Below are positions 12,401 through 22,382 of a stretch of DNA of 64,000 nucleotides, one piece after another. Position numbers and translations under genes: made by a program. The notes beneath the pieces were generated by a model. It was given only the letters and a program-made list of their open reading frames with translations. It was not told the DNA's origin and made no database searches. Each line of letters starts with the position of its first letter. Position 1 is the first letter of the stretch. Source of the stretch: Patagioenas fasciata (lineage: Eukaryota; Chordata; Aves; Columbiformes; Columbidae); NCBI RefSeq assembly GCF_037038585.1, contig NC_092520.1, forward strand, positions 121,180,001 to 121,244,000. The letters run 5' to 3'.

Positions 12401-15400
12401 CCTAATTTTGATGGAGAACTTCAGTATAAACAAAGAGGAAGAAAAAACAGCTTTTACACAGATTGTAGCAGTGCTCTCTCATCCTTGTGCTTCTCTATCA
12501 GTCAGAATAAAACTCACACTACAACAGCTGTCTTCAGTGCCAGCTGAAATCATTCTTCATCTTGTCTTCTGAAAATGTTTTTGTAGTGAGTAAGAGGCAG
12601 TGTTTACTTCACCTGGTAGCAGTTCAGATGAAGCAGAGGAAGGTGGGGGCAGGGGAAGCTGAAGAAGGTCACGCAGCTTCTTGGAGACACACACTCACCA
12701 ATCCTGCCCTTCTCATGTGCTTACAACCATAGCTGTAACCTCACTAGAACTATATAAGGAGAGATTTTTGCTTTTTAGTCACATGGAGGGCAGAAGTCTC
12801 AATAGGAGAAGGGACTGAAGACAACCTGAACAACCTCTCTAGCCCCTAACCTATTTCCCAGCTACTTCTGAAGAACACTTGGAAAGTGTGCTTTAGGGTG
12901 CACTTTAGGAAGCATCGAGACAGAAACCAGATAAATGGTAGAGAAGAACTGTCAGTCTCTCTCTTTAAATACTTCAATTTTGGGTAAGGAGGAGGAAGAA
13001 GAAAAGGGGATGGAGGGAGGTATTTCAGGAGCTTATTCAATGAGAACATCACTTAACAAACAAACAGCAGCAAACAGACTGAAGTATTTGAAGATGTTTT
13101 TAGTGAGAGTGGGGTTTTGTTTTGTTTTGTTTTTTTCGCCCAAGTGCTCATGGTGAGCCAGAGCAGGAAGACTTGGCTGTACTGCCACTGAACTTCCTTG
13201 CTCCAAGTGCTAGGTAAGAGTGCAGGTACCAGGCCAAGGCCCTGGCACAAGAGCCACAGCTGTTCTTACAAACAGCACTTACACAGTGGCTTCTGTATTA
13301 CCCTCTTTTCTAGGGTTTCTGGGGAGTTGATTTTGATAGTTTTCCTTCCTTATTCCTCTTGCTTTCCCATTTTATGCATAGGTCTGCTTCTGTAGATATA
13401 GCATTTGACTTCTGGATCCTGTCTCCCCTCAGGCCTTGCTGCATTGCTAGTACTTCTTCACAGGTTTCTTTCTAACTGCAGTTCCTTATTCCTCTTTCCT
13501 CCATTTCCCTGTGTGTAGTTCTGTCCGACGGCGACTTTGTACATCCTGCTGCCAGCCCTGAAAGGGAGTAGCAGTCTAGTCTTGGGTACTCTCCTCTGCT
13601 CTTCCTTCCTGGTTGCTTCAACTTTATAAGCAATTGCCTGTCTATCAGGCTTTCCCAAATGCTTTTGGGACATATAGGAATAGTTTCTGGCTCTTGCGCA
13701 CAGGAGAAAATAGACTTTCAGTGTGCCATGGTTGGTGTCTGAGCAGCAGAATGAGTGTTTCATTCTGTAGGCTTAGTTGTCTAATGCCTGTAGAGCTTAA
13801 ATATAACCTTTTAGTTATGTAACAGTAATAAACTCTGACACTAGTTTGGCTCAACTTCTCAGTGACATTGGAGAGTCCTCATGATGTTGGCCCAGTTAAC
13901 CCCTGAGTATGCTCAGAAGTCCTGTCCAACCCTTGGTAATTCTATGAGGACCTGTGGTAATGTGTTAGTGTCCAACCAATTTCAGGTATGATTACAGTGA
14001 GCTGATCTTCATTGCCAAGGAGAAAATAAAAAACGGAAATGAAGACATTTGCGGAGTTTACCTTGTTTACTTTTCTAAAGGGATTTTTATTTTCATCTGC
14101 CCTATCTCTACCCAGTAAATCCAAACACAAGGATGGTTGTACCTTACAGCACTTACTCAACAAGTCCACTGCCTTTTGGATGTATCAAGTTTACTGTATA
14201 TTTGCAAATTGAATTTACAGCATATGTACACTAAATGTATTGGCACTGAGGTATGTAGTGCTTTAAGCCTACATGTAGCAGGTTCTGTGCTAATATTAGC
14301 ATGAAAGTTATGCTTAACCTTTCTCATCTCCATCTCTGGCTGCTTCCGGGTGTCACTTTCCACCACACCACGGGTTAGATTCCTCTACTGGTTGCTTGCT
14401 ACTGTTTGGGCTTTAATAAAACAGTTTACAAAACCTGGCCCTTGTTCATTTCTGCATGTGTTCTCTAGGCTTTTGCTGTACCTGTCCTGTGCATCCCAAA
14501 TGCAGTTGTGACATGTTGCAGCACACCTGCATTTGCACCATGACCATCTGTCAGAGACTTCAGATGTCTTGAGCCAAGACAGACTTACTGGAGCTCTATG
14601 ACAAATGGCCAGTTCCCCAGTCTCCTCTCCCTTCATCTGCAGCCATTTTGGATGGGGCAAAAAGTATACACTGGGAATATGGGGAGGTACAGTGTGACTG
14701 AACACAGGTGGGTTCACCCAAAATGTGCAATTTATAACATATGTCTGAGTACAAGGAGAAGAGTTTGCAAACACCCAAAAAAGGATCAAGGAATAGAGTT
14801 TGCTGTGACCTTCCATTACAACTTCAATTTTGTAATTTTTTTTAAGACTTGAACCATGTTAATCTACCTCATTCTAACTAGTTTAATTAAGCTTGAACTT
14901 TTTGACCCTTGTGTGTTAAAGCTTGAACACTAGTAGTGCTTAAATTTGTAATGGTGTGGGGATGGATAAGCGCAAATGAAAACAGCTTAAAAGCCTGTAA
15001 CGTAATTGCAGTCTACAGCCCATTCAGTTGCCAGAGGTGTTTGGTGACAATTAGTAGCATGGTTCCTCTGGGCAAGCTCTAGTAAAGGGACTTCCGAACT
15101 GCACAGTTGCAGTGAAGACGGAAGGGGTTTCACAGCAGCCTTGCTGCTTCTTAGATGCTTTTCTTCCAGGGGGGTTGTAAACAAGGTGAGAATAGAGGTT
15201 ATGGAACTGCTACTTATTGGGCTTTGTCTTCACTGCAGTCAATCCTTGGCAACCCAAGTGGCTTATGGTCCACCACTCCATTCAGCAGTTCCATTTGGTC
15301 GAGTAACCTCAACAGTGGCCTTCCCTTCACCACTCCAACAAACGCATTGTCAGGCATTGATCTCATGGGCAGTGAAAACTCCACCACCGCTCCGCCCCCA

Positions 15401-15535
15401 CCCGCTGCTGCTGCTGTTGTCAACCCTACCGAAGACATGGGACAGACCTATGATCCTTGGAGAATTTGGAGCCCAACAATTGGAAGAAGAAGTTCAGATC
15501 CTTGGTCTAATTCACACTATCCTCATGAAAACTGA
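1..15535 (+). CDS. TMEM131: TMEM131, C-terminal 659 residues in 11 exons (5' part outside window)
   Basis: TMEM131 is a large ER membrane protein. Published work on the family describes a luminal PapD-like N-terminus that binds procollagen and a cytosolic tail that contacts TRAPPC8 of TRAPPIII for ER-to-Golgi export. Only the tail is in the window. Eleven exons (1-442, 4388-4563, 5713-5840, 7173-7297, 7444-7602, 8352-8523, 8856-8977, 9059-9155, 10239-10336, 11690-11853, 15239-15535) total 1,980 nt and join in phase with no stop until the TGA at 15,533. Fragment residues about 40-75 are Gln/Pro-rich, 148-185 Lys/Arg-rich, and the rest Ser/Pro-rich and apparently disordered. The end, residues 632-659, carries YDPWRIWSP, SDPWSN and a final YPHEN, which I recognise as the TMEM131 C-terminus rather than the paralogue TMEM131L. 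No transmembrane segment is visible here. Exon borders were read from GT/AG signals and phase. The family call is strong; the function is from family knowledge. Confidence 0.93.
1780..1990 (+). mobile_element. CR1 LINE 3' fragment
   Basis: The sequence follows the CR1 3' region: an AGAGAGGTGG block, a CCATCCCTGGAGACATTCCA block, then GGACTAGATGGCCTCTGAAG and a degenerate tail. It is in sense orientation on + and is 5' truncated and diverged; the usual ATTCTATGA tail has decayed to TTTTGTGATCCA. Confidence 0.88.
2662..2731 (+). repeat. A-rich CAAAA-type simple repeat
   Basis: Fifteen or more A residues are followed by irregular CAAA/CAAAA units. It is low-complexity intronic sequence and could be a decayed poly(A) tail, but no retroelement body is recognisable upstream. 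Confidence 0.8.
4388..4563 (+). CDS. TMEM131: TMEM131 exon b, basic segment
   Basis: The acceptor is TCTCCCTAG and the donor GAG|GTACAG. The 176 nt complete the Gly codon split from exon a and end in phase 0. The exon encodes a strongly basic run (KAKPQKKREEKDRRGKGK), then a Glu/Asp/Ser/Thr-rich stretch. Confidence 0.87.
4564..5712 (+). other. TMEM131 intron
   Basis: About 1.1 kb of intron; no repeat or coding sequence recognised. Confidence 0.75.
5713..5840 (+). CDS. TMEM131: TMEM131 exon c
   Basis: The acceptor is TCTTTTATAG and the donor CCAG|GTAAGC; phase 0 in, phase 2 out. It encodes a Lys/Glu-rich charged segment that begins EPEKQKGKVTPEKP. Confidence 0.87.
5841..7172 (+). other. TMEM131 intron
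   Basis: About 1.3 kb of intron. A short TATATA/TGTATA stretch lies at about 7,084-7,113; nothing else is recognised. Confidence 0.75.
7173..7297 (+). CDS. TMEM131: TMEM131 exon d
   Basis: The acceptor is GTTTTCGTTTAG and the donor AGAG|GTAGAG; phase 2 in, phase 1 out. It encodes SSLELSYTPPLENKQRKTF and further basic/Ser residues, a segment typical of TMEM131. Confidence 0.88.
7444..7602 (+). CDS. TMEM131: TMEM131 exon e
   Basis: The acceptor is TTTTGTGATAG and the donor GCT|GTAAGT; phase 1 in and out. It follows a short 146-bp intron. It encodes a Ser-rich stretch with GEKDSPPPEWDSVPLHK. Confidence 0.9.
7603..8351 (+). other. TMEM131 intron
   Basis: About 0.75 kb of intron; nothing recognised. 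Confidence 0.75.
8352..8523 (+). CDS. TMEM131: TMEM131 exon f
   Basis: The acceptor is TCTCTTTATAG and the donor AA|GTGAGT; phase 1 in, phase 2 out. It encodes TDNLYKLSLQTLNADAF, then a Pro/Ser-rich run (SPTPASPSPPPPAS) and FGPRGGTYSS. Confidence 0.9.
8821..8841 (+). repeat. T21 homopolymer inside a splice-acceptor tract
   Basis: Twenty-one consecutive T residues, then CCTCCTCCTTTAAG, end at the acceptor of the exon starting at 8,856. The run forms most of the polypyrimidine tract. Confidence 0.95.
8856..8977 (+). CDS. TMEM131: TMEM131 exon g
   Basis: The acceptor is CTCCTTTAAG and the donor CCAG|GTACTA; phase 2 in, phase 1 out. It encodes a Lys-containing stretch (KQPNGTKHKLAKAASLPG), then NPTFAAVAAGYDKSP. 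Confidence 0.89.
9059..9155 (+). CDS. TMEM131: TMEM131 exon h
   Basis: It follows an intron of only 81 bp. The acceptor is TTCTTGCAG and the donor ACAG|GTAATT; phase 1 in, phase 2 out. It encodes a Ser-rich segment with SSNINISHTVVDSDGS. Confidence 0.89.
9156..10238 (+). other. TMEM131 intron
   Basis: About 1.1 kb of intron with a short TA/TACACG repeat at about 10,091-10,112; nothing else recognised. Confidence 0.75.
10239..10336 (+). CDS. TMEM131: TMEM131 exon i
   Basis: The acceptor is ATAATCTTTAG and the donor GGAG|GTGAGT; phase 2 in, phase 1 out. It encodes SSGLWSPISNPSSPDFTPL and FGHSFNLTG, the first of the Trp-centred motifs of the tail. Confidence 0.91.
10337..11689 (+). other. TMEM131 intron
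   Basis: About 1.35 kb of intron. A 17-bp direct repeat (ATTTTATGTCTACTGAA) occurs twice around 10,995-11,055. A locally GC-richer block (about 11,090-11,395) is open in several frames but resembles no protein I know. Confidence 0.7.
11690..11853 (+). CDS. TMEM131: TMEM131 exon j
   Basis: The acceptor is TTTCTTTTTAG and the donor GCA|GTAAGT; phase 1 in, phase 0 out. It encodes EVFSKLGLARSAYGQDVQRN, then W-centred motifs NWSEF, SIWDPSATDS and SWPTS. Confidence 0.92.
11854..15238 (+). other. Last TMEM131 intron, about 3.4 kb
   Basis: No exon or clear transposon is recognised. A stretch at about 13,917-13,947 weakly resembles a CR1 tail but is too short to call. Confidence 0.7.
15239..15535 (+). 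CDS. TMEM131: TMEM131 terminal coding exon k
   Basis: The acceptor is TGTCTTCACTGCAG and the exon enters in phase 0. It encodes 98 residues and a TGA stop at 15,533-15,535: SGLWSTTPFSSSIWSSNL, a Pro/Ala run, then YDPWRIWSPTIGRRSSDP and a YPHEN end. This C-terminus is the strongest evidence for TMEM131. Confidence 0.95.
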   Translation, partial: SILGNPSGLWSTTPFSSSIWSSNLNSGLPFTTPTNALSGIDLMGSENSTTAPPPPAAAAVVNPTEDMGQTYDPWRIWSPTIGRRSSDPWSNSHYPHEN

Positions 15536-16285
15536 AGTTCAGCAAAAGGAAAGAACTATTATTCAGGTCATGATACAGTTCTGAATGCAAATTTTTGAAA
15601 CATCATTTTCAGGCTGTTGCTGGTCATTGCTTCCCCCCCTTTTCTCATCCCCCCCACCAGTCATGCTTTCATCACTTGCTCCTTTTTGAAGTCTGCCCTG
15701 CAATATGGTAGTGAGAGATTGTGGATAAGCTTGAAAAAGTCTGGGTGTGGTCACAAATCCCAGCTACAGCTGAAGCCTGTAAATCTGAACAATTTCACTG
15801 GTTTCATATTTTACCATCTGCCATCTTTATTTAGGAAACAATTTGAACTATAAAATGGCCCTGGCATGCAATACTTTTATGAAAAGTACCAGTTTGGGTT
15901 TTTAAATTTTTCCAGTATTATTCTCCAAGTTCTAATTTAAAATCAAAACGCACTTTGTGCTAAAATACAGAGTATTTTTTTAAAATAAGGCTGTCTTTGT
16001 TAACACAGGTTCTAAGAATGTAAGAAAAAAAATAAAAATCAACAAAAAAACCCAACAAAACCAACACAAAACCTTAAGAGCAAATGGCTGAATGTAAGAG
16101 CATTCTGTTGAGACTGTAATACACTTTCTGTGCTGTTTGTACATTTGTAAACCTGAATGCATTTTTAAGTTGAACTGAAATGCACACAGCCAACACTTGT
16201 GGAAGAAACAAGATACCTTGTGCATTTCTTATGGGATACAACTTTGGGTTGTACTTTAAAATAAATACTGCTTTTTTCAAGAGCT
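15536..16285 (+). other. TMEM131: TMEM131 3' UTR
   Basis: About 0.75 kb from the stop to the predicted cleavage site. It includes an A-rich tract (about 16,024-16,076) and AT-rich 3' UTR-like sequence. The 3' end is inferred from the AATAAA at 16,260; no transcript evidence is available. Confidence 0.75.
16260..16265 (+). terminator. TMEM131: Poly(A) signal of TMEM131
   Basis: A canonical AATAAA 725 nt after the stop is followed by a T-rich stretch (CTTTTTTC) and GT/CT-rich sequence, the usual layout for cleavage about 15-25 nt downstream. Confidence 0.7.
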
Positions 16286-19200
16286 GTCTGCTGTAATTCT
16301 GTTCTCCTGGTCTTTTCTGCACTTGAGCATGCATGGATCCACTTGGCAGAGTTAGCCTTCAGGCCAGAATTTACTGCGCATAGGGCCTATATGAACAGAA
16401 ACATCACTGCAAATGAAACCTGGCTTCTCAGCAGTGTGGGTTTACATAGCAGTGGAGAATTAGAAATTACTTTCAGGATTACACAGTACCACCCACTTGA
16501 AAGCTGGATAGCAAAATGCTGGAAATGTATCTACACTGCCCAAGTTTCCAGGTATCAGGCATAGTAGCAGATGCTGCTGTTTATGCTACACCCACCTTTG
16601 TAACACTGTTCTTGTATAGGTCTGAACACGAATATTACCATTTTTAGAAATTATTTATCTGTGCCTTTAGAGTCGCTCTTTCCATTCATTAACAGTAAGG
16701 CAAGCCCCAGAGACTACATCTATCCATCTGAGCTAAAGCCAAATAAAAATGAACCTTTCGAATTACAAGAAAGCATTAGCACTAGTACCATGAATAGACT
16801 TAGGACATGGTGGCACTTCTTAAAATTTACAGCAGCAGATTTTTATCAGAATCCATCCTTTAAAAGAGTAAGAACTCTATATTTTAGTTAAAACCTTTAT
16901 GTTACAAGGAATATTGTATGCAACAAAATGTGAGGGTTAAGTAAATGTGGCCACTTTTCCTGTTCACATTATGTAAACAAAATCTCTACAACTATCAGCT
17001 TGCTATTTTCTTCCTGCCACCAGCAGAAGCTGAAGAAATAGATCTCTGAAATAGGAACTTGCTGAAACGCCTTTGTTCTTAAAATTTGGGTATTTCTAGA
17101 ACCATGCAAGGTCATGAAATGTTCAGCTTGGATTTGTATGCAATTTCCTTCTGAGTAACTTGGCAAACAAGTCTCTAAATGCAAAATGAAGAATAAGGAG
17201 TTAAGCTGCTGACATGCCAGGGCCTGTTTCTCTGTAAACAGAACTTGAGAAGATAACTAGCAGGAACTTCAAGGTGAAAGAAGCTGCTTAAAGTGATGTG
17301 CCACCTCTTTTTCCCCAGCAACTGTTTATATTAGAATTTATTCCTTGGAGGAGAGAAGCAGAAATGAATTCTGAGATACTAATAGTTCTCTGTGGTTTAA
17401 GCATTTGTAAGGACAGGAAACAATTTCTGCTGTAAAAACATTTCCCTTTGAACAGGTTAAGGCAGCACACAAATATTTAGACCTTTTTTTTCCCCCCAAA
17501 AAAAGTGAGCTATTATCTTGTGTTAATGCTAATAACCTCTGCTGCCTTTAGAATATTCTCAGTTCTTGCTTTTGAAGAGTTTCCTCTTGAGCATCAACTA
17601 AATATTACTTAAATTCCACAGGTGAAACAACCTGAACTATTGAGATCCATTTGGCACAGTTTTCAGTTTCCTAAGAGAGTAGGAAGCATGTTCTTCCCCC
17701 CCACATTTATAAGGAAAATGTCCTAGGCCTAAAGAGTTCCTGCTTTTGAGTGTCCTATCTTCCTTCCCTTTAGTCAAAAGTTATTTTGGAGAACTACTTC
17801 ACGCTGTTCTGCCTAGTTAAAGAAAGCAAAAGAGCTGACTTGAAAAGAAGTCCTAACTCTAATTTACAGAATTGAGTTGAAATAAAATCTGGACATGAGC
17901 TGCTTATTTCTAAAGAAACTTCTGTGCATGGTAGTACACATACAACACAGGTTTTGCTGCCTTCTCCCTGAGGCTTCTCCTTGCCAGCTTTTATGGCGTG
18001 ATCATTTGTTACATGTATTGAAAACACTTCCAAAATTGCTGAAAAGGAGAGGGGGGGGAGCAGTGTGGGGATGATGAGCCAGAAGCATCCACAGACATCA
18101 CAGAATAAAAGCACGGACAGACCTCTTACGCTGAGGTGAAAATAAAAGAAAACAAGGTCTTTTTGCCAAAGCACATGTAAAGTCTTATATAAAAACCTGG
18201 ATGAGATGGAAAATGTTGCAGCCTGCTAGAAGGACAACTTGAATATCACAGGGAGAAGTAAGGTCAGAAGCTTGGAAGCAAGGGTGGACTGTGTTTTCAA
18301 AAGCAGAATGAACAAGACTGAAGCTCAGACCATGAAGGAAGATCTCTCTCGAGTAAAAACACCAGAGGAAAAAAACAGGATAAAGTGCTTGGAAGATGGG
18401 CTGTCCTGGAAACCAGGCAGCTCACAGCACCTCTGATAATTTAAAACATTTCTTCAAAGTAGCATCAGGGCCAAACTACCATGAGTCAGCTCTGCTCTTC
18501 CAGACCTGGAAGCTACTGGGAATACAAAGTTCCCAGCAAGGAAGAGAAACAATTACTGTTAATTTTAGTTCTGTTCTGCCAGTTCTAACGAATAAATAGA
18601 CTTTAAAAACCCGAAAAGTTTCTGGCCTGTTTTTAAATTCTGAAAGCCTGAAGTAGGTGAATATGGCCTTAATGTGTGAGACCAAGTTAATTAGCACAAG
18701 CTCTATTTAAAAAAGCTCTTGAAAGGCATTAGAGATTTTGTTAAAGACTGTATCAGAACAGGATAGAAAATTCCAGTCAAAGGCCAGTTAGTGTTTGTTT
18801 CACAGATGCAGACACTTGGAATGAACCAACATACTGATGAACAGGGCTGGGCCCAGCCCTTGCCAGAGCTCTGTCAACAGCAGTACATACTGTAGCTTGG
18901 CCACTGCCCTGCAAGAGAAATACCAAACTCTAAGACAACGTAGGTTGCAGACTGTGAGTAAACAGCAGATTCTCAGCACTGGAGCATCGCGCTCAGCTCA
19001 TATGAAAGTTGTCCACACCAGCTGACTATGAACTGTCTGCCCAACCCAATGAGGGGTAGAATTCAGCGTGCACCAGTGTTTTACCTTCACAGGGTAAGAA
19101 GCTACCTTTCACTGAAATTATTCTACACGGAGTGATGTTTTACACTAAATATAGTTTTGCCTGTGCCTTCTCTGTTTTCCCAACTTGTAATTATGAGCAA

Positions 19201-22200
19201 GTTTTCTGAGCTTCAATGTTTCAGCCTCATGAAGCAGTGGCGGCTTCAGCTCACGGTGAGTCAGTTCGTTAGAAGAGAGCCGCACGCTGGCACTGGAAAT
19301 AACCCAGCTTCTCCTGTATGGTTGCTGCAACTGGAAGAGCAGAGTGTCACCTCATTTTAAACAGGTTCTGCTTCAAAATGGAGTCTTTTGCCCAGTGCCT
19401 TTCATCTAACCCCAGTAAAGAATGGACTTTATGTTCAGTTACACAAATACTCAAGCAGTCTTCAGGATGACTGGACCAGCACACTCTTCAGCAGTCCTCT
19501 GAACACAACTGGTAACCATACTTAGTACTACTAGTTTGCTACTTAGATGCTGTGTGATCCAGGAGCAAGTGGAGCATGTATTTTTTTTTATTCTATATAT
19601 AGCAAAGAAGAAATCAAACCAGAAAGTAAAGCCACAAGCATCTGCAGGAGTCAGAGAAAATGTAATGAAGCACTAGGCTAATCTCAGAGGGACTAATAAA
19701 AACTGAGTCTTAAGAAGCAATGAGAACCCTACTATATATGACAACTGAGCAAAACAGTAAAAAGTAGCTGCTTAAATCCAAGAGTAGTGCGAAAGGTGGA
19801 AGGAAAAGTCAAGATAAATTTGATAGCCACTTCCTAAGGGACCCTCCTTGAGGTGTTTTGTCAAGTTAGGATCACCAAACAGTGGTCCTTCAGGAAAGAC
19901 CCTGTAGCTGAGACCTGACTTCAATACTCTATCTGCCTACTGTGAAGCAAATGTTCTGCATCAAAGTGTCATTAATACTGGATAATATGGGCTCTTCAGG
20001 GGGGTTATGCTCAGGCTCTCCTGAAGTTTTACAAGATAAGACTCAAGTAGTACTTGAGTGGCAGCGAGAAGTGAGTGGGATGTTCTAGCACTGTGATAAC
20101 GGGATTCACATGGGCTGTGTGCCAGAGGGTACTTACAGGTGGTGAAGCAAACACTGCCCTGACACCCGAGCTGGACTCTCTTGCAAACTGTGAGAAATCA
20201 CATTTCAATTACTTGCCCTAAACAAGACAGGGGATCTGGAGTCTGGCATCCTACAAGAGACTAAAGGTATGGGCTGGGGAGGGCATGAGGGGAGAGATAC
20301 TTCTATGAAGGAGGTACAGGGTATCCATTTTATAATTCTGGGGCTAAGAAATTCGCAAGGAAAAAAAAAATTATATATATATATATATGTATATATATAT
20401 ACACGTATATATTCTGGAAAGTTTCCTGGGTGTTTTTTTGTATGGGTCCATGGCAGGATGAAGTCACTTGTGGTATTTTGGCCTAGTTACAAGGAATTTG
20501 CTGGTAAGCAAGTGTACTGGGAAAGCGAGCACCTGGAGCAGCTTCTGCCTCACCCAGTATCACTCCCTGGCCCTGGAATTATTTTCAGAGAAGACAATAC
20601 CCACAGAAGAGAGGAAATTAACCTGATTTATGGCCATGTAGAGGACAACAGAAGCTAGGGAGGATGGCTTGCTGCCTCTCAAGAGGGAAATACACAGAAG
20701 CTGGAATCAGACAAGATATTAAAATGCTTCTTCATGGGCTGTTTTTGGTTTTCTGGAAGGGGAAAGGACTTTTAGCCCCTTCAGCTTTGCATCACTCATC
20801 CTCCTGGTATAGTTTGTCCTTATCAGTCAAGTTAATTGCCAGCAAAACCCTGCCAACATTGAAGAGTTTGGCAATGAAGAATGAAGAAAGTCCCTAAAAA
20901 CTATGCAATGTTCTACATTAAATGGGTATGACTCAGCTTAAGGCTCACGGGGAAATTTCTGTTGTGCTGGATAAACTAAAAATCTTTTTCGATAACAGTA
21001 ATTTCAGGGAATATTCACTTAACGTCTTGCTCCAAACCAGCAACACAGAAGTTTCTTCGTGTGAGCTTCTGACTGCCAAACCTTGCTCACATCTGCCTGC
21101 CTGTCAAATTATCTTCTGTGGCTGGAGACTCAGCCTCAAATTCAAGAGAGGGATGGGGTGTAAAAATCAACAGAGCTGAAGAAAACATCAATAATGCCTT
21201 AATGATTCAGCTAGACTAAGCAAAGGCCATGGCAGAATGGAATATCTTCATACTTTGAAATACTGAGAAGAAAAAAAACAACAACACATGGAATAGAACA
21301 GTTCAGCTACATTTGGAAAGTTAGTGACAAATTCAGATTTCATGTATGTGTGAGGGAGGGAGGAAGGAAAGGAAGGATAAAAGAAGGTTCTTTTCTTTGA
21401 AGCAGCTGAACTCAACTGTCTAAAAAAATGCTCCAAAAGGGTAATTCATCCCAGCTCAAACAGAAAGCAAATGTCCATGCTACAAGGGCACAGAGAGTGC
21501 CTCACTGTTACGCAGAGATTTATTTCAGATGTGTAAATGTAGGACCTGGGCAGTGCCTGTGGGTTGAATCTATGGTTCCGGGTACATGAAATGAGGCGGA
21601 TTTTGTCCTGACTTATTGCCCTTGCATCAATCAACTGCATGCAAAAATCTATATGATGCAGTTATTAGAACAATAAAAACTGAATATTGCTGAAATCAGC
21701 AGGTTCAGCACGAGACAGCTTTAGAAAATGGATGGTATAGGTGCCGGCTTTGTTTTTAAATGGAGCCTCCTTGTGAGAAGTCACTGATTTGGTCAATACA
21801 GCAATATTAACTCATGGGAAAAAAAATCCTGGTAGGCTTTCAGGAATTCTGATTAAATCAGCACACTGGAAAACACTTCTCCTAACTCAATAAATTTGAG
21901 TTATGCCATTTCTTCTCCCTGCACAGTGAAGACTACAAGTCCTACTATTTAGATAAACAGCACACCTCTGTGGCTACAATGAGCATTCAGGCCATCACAG
22001 CAGTGCCAGCTGGCCTTTAAATTTCCTCTGTGATTTCTTCCTGAAACCTTGCAAAAAATCTCATAGTAGTAGCATTTTGCTTGAATGAGTTGTACATCGA
22101 GAAAATTAACACTCCCCACTGCCTGTCTATACAGCTATCATTCCTTAACAGTAATGTGACAGAAATCCTAAACCAAGAGGAAATAGAAAGGTCTTCAATG

Positions 22201-22244
22201 GGGAAAGTCCATAAATCTTCCATGATGAGAAAGTCTCTCCAGGG
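16286..22244. other. Intergenic, no gene recognised
   Basis: Open frames here are short (none over 130 codons), none resembles a known protein, and no phase-consistent exon chain is visible on either strand. A microsatellite lies at 20,361-20,413; the rest is anonymous. Confidence 0.65.
20361..20413 (+). repeat. (TA)n/TACACG microsatellite
   Basis: Ten A residues are followed by alternating TA units interrupted by TG and ACACG. It is a simple repeat and probably polymorphic. Confidence 0.93.
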
Positions 22245-22382
22245 AAGTGGTGGATTCCCCAATATTGTGCACTTTCAAGATTCAGCTGGACAGGGTACTG
22301 GGCTATATACTTTTGCAAAGAAAGTTTGGACCAGATGATCCTTGTGGTCCCTTCCAACTTGGAATTTTACGATTCTATGAAA
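22245..22382 (+). mobile_element. CR1 LINE 3' end fragment
   Basis: It shows the CR1 3' signature: GGGAAGTGGTGGATTCCCCA, then GGACCAGATGATCCTTGTGG, TCCCTTCCAACTTGGAAT and an ACGATTCTATGAAA tail, in sense orientation on +. About 140 bp is retained. Confidence 0.85.

Noticed and set aside
13917-13947. Possible CR1 tail fragment (CCAACCCTTGGTAATTCTATGA)-like stretch in the last TMEM131 intron
   Set aside because: Too short and lacking the upstream CR1 blocks to call with confidence.
17794-18174. 126-codon open frame on - in the intergenic region
   Set aside because: Translation resembles no family; no splice-linked partners or promoter.
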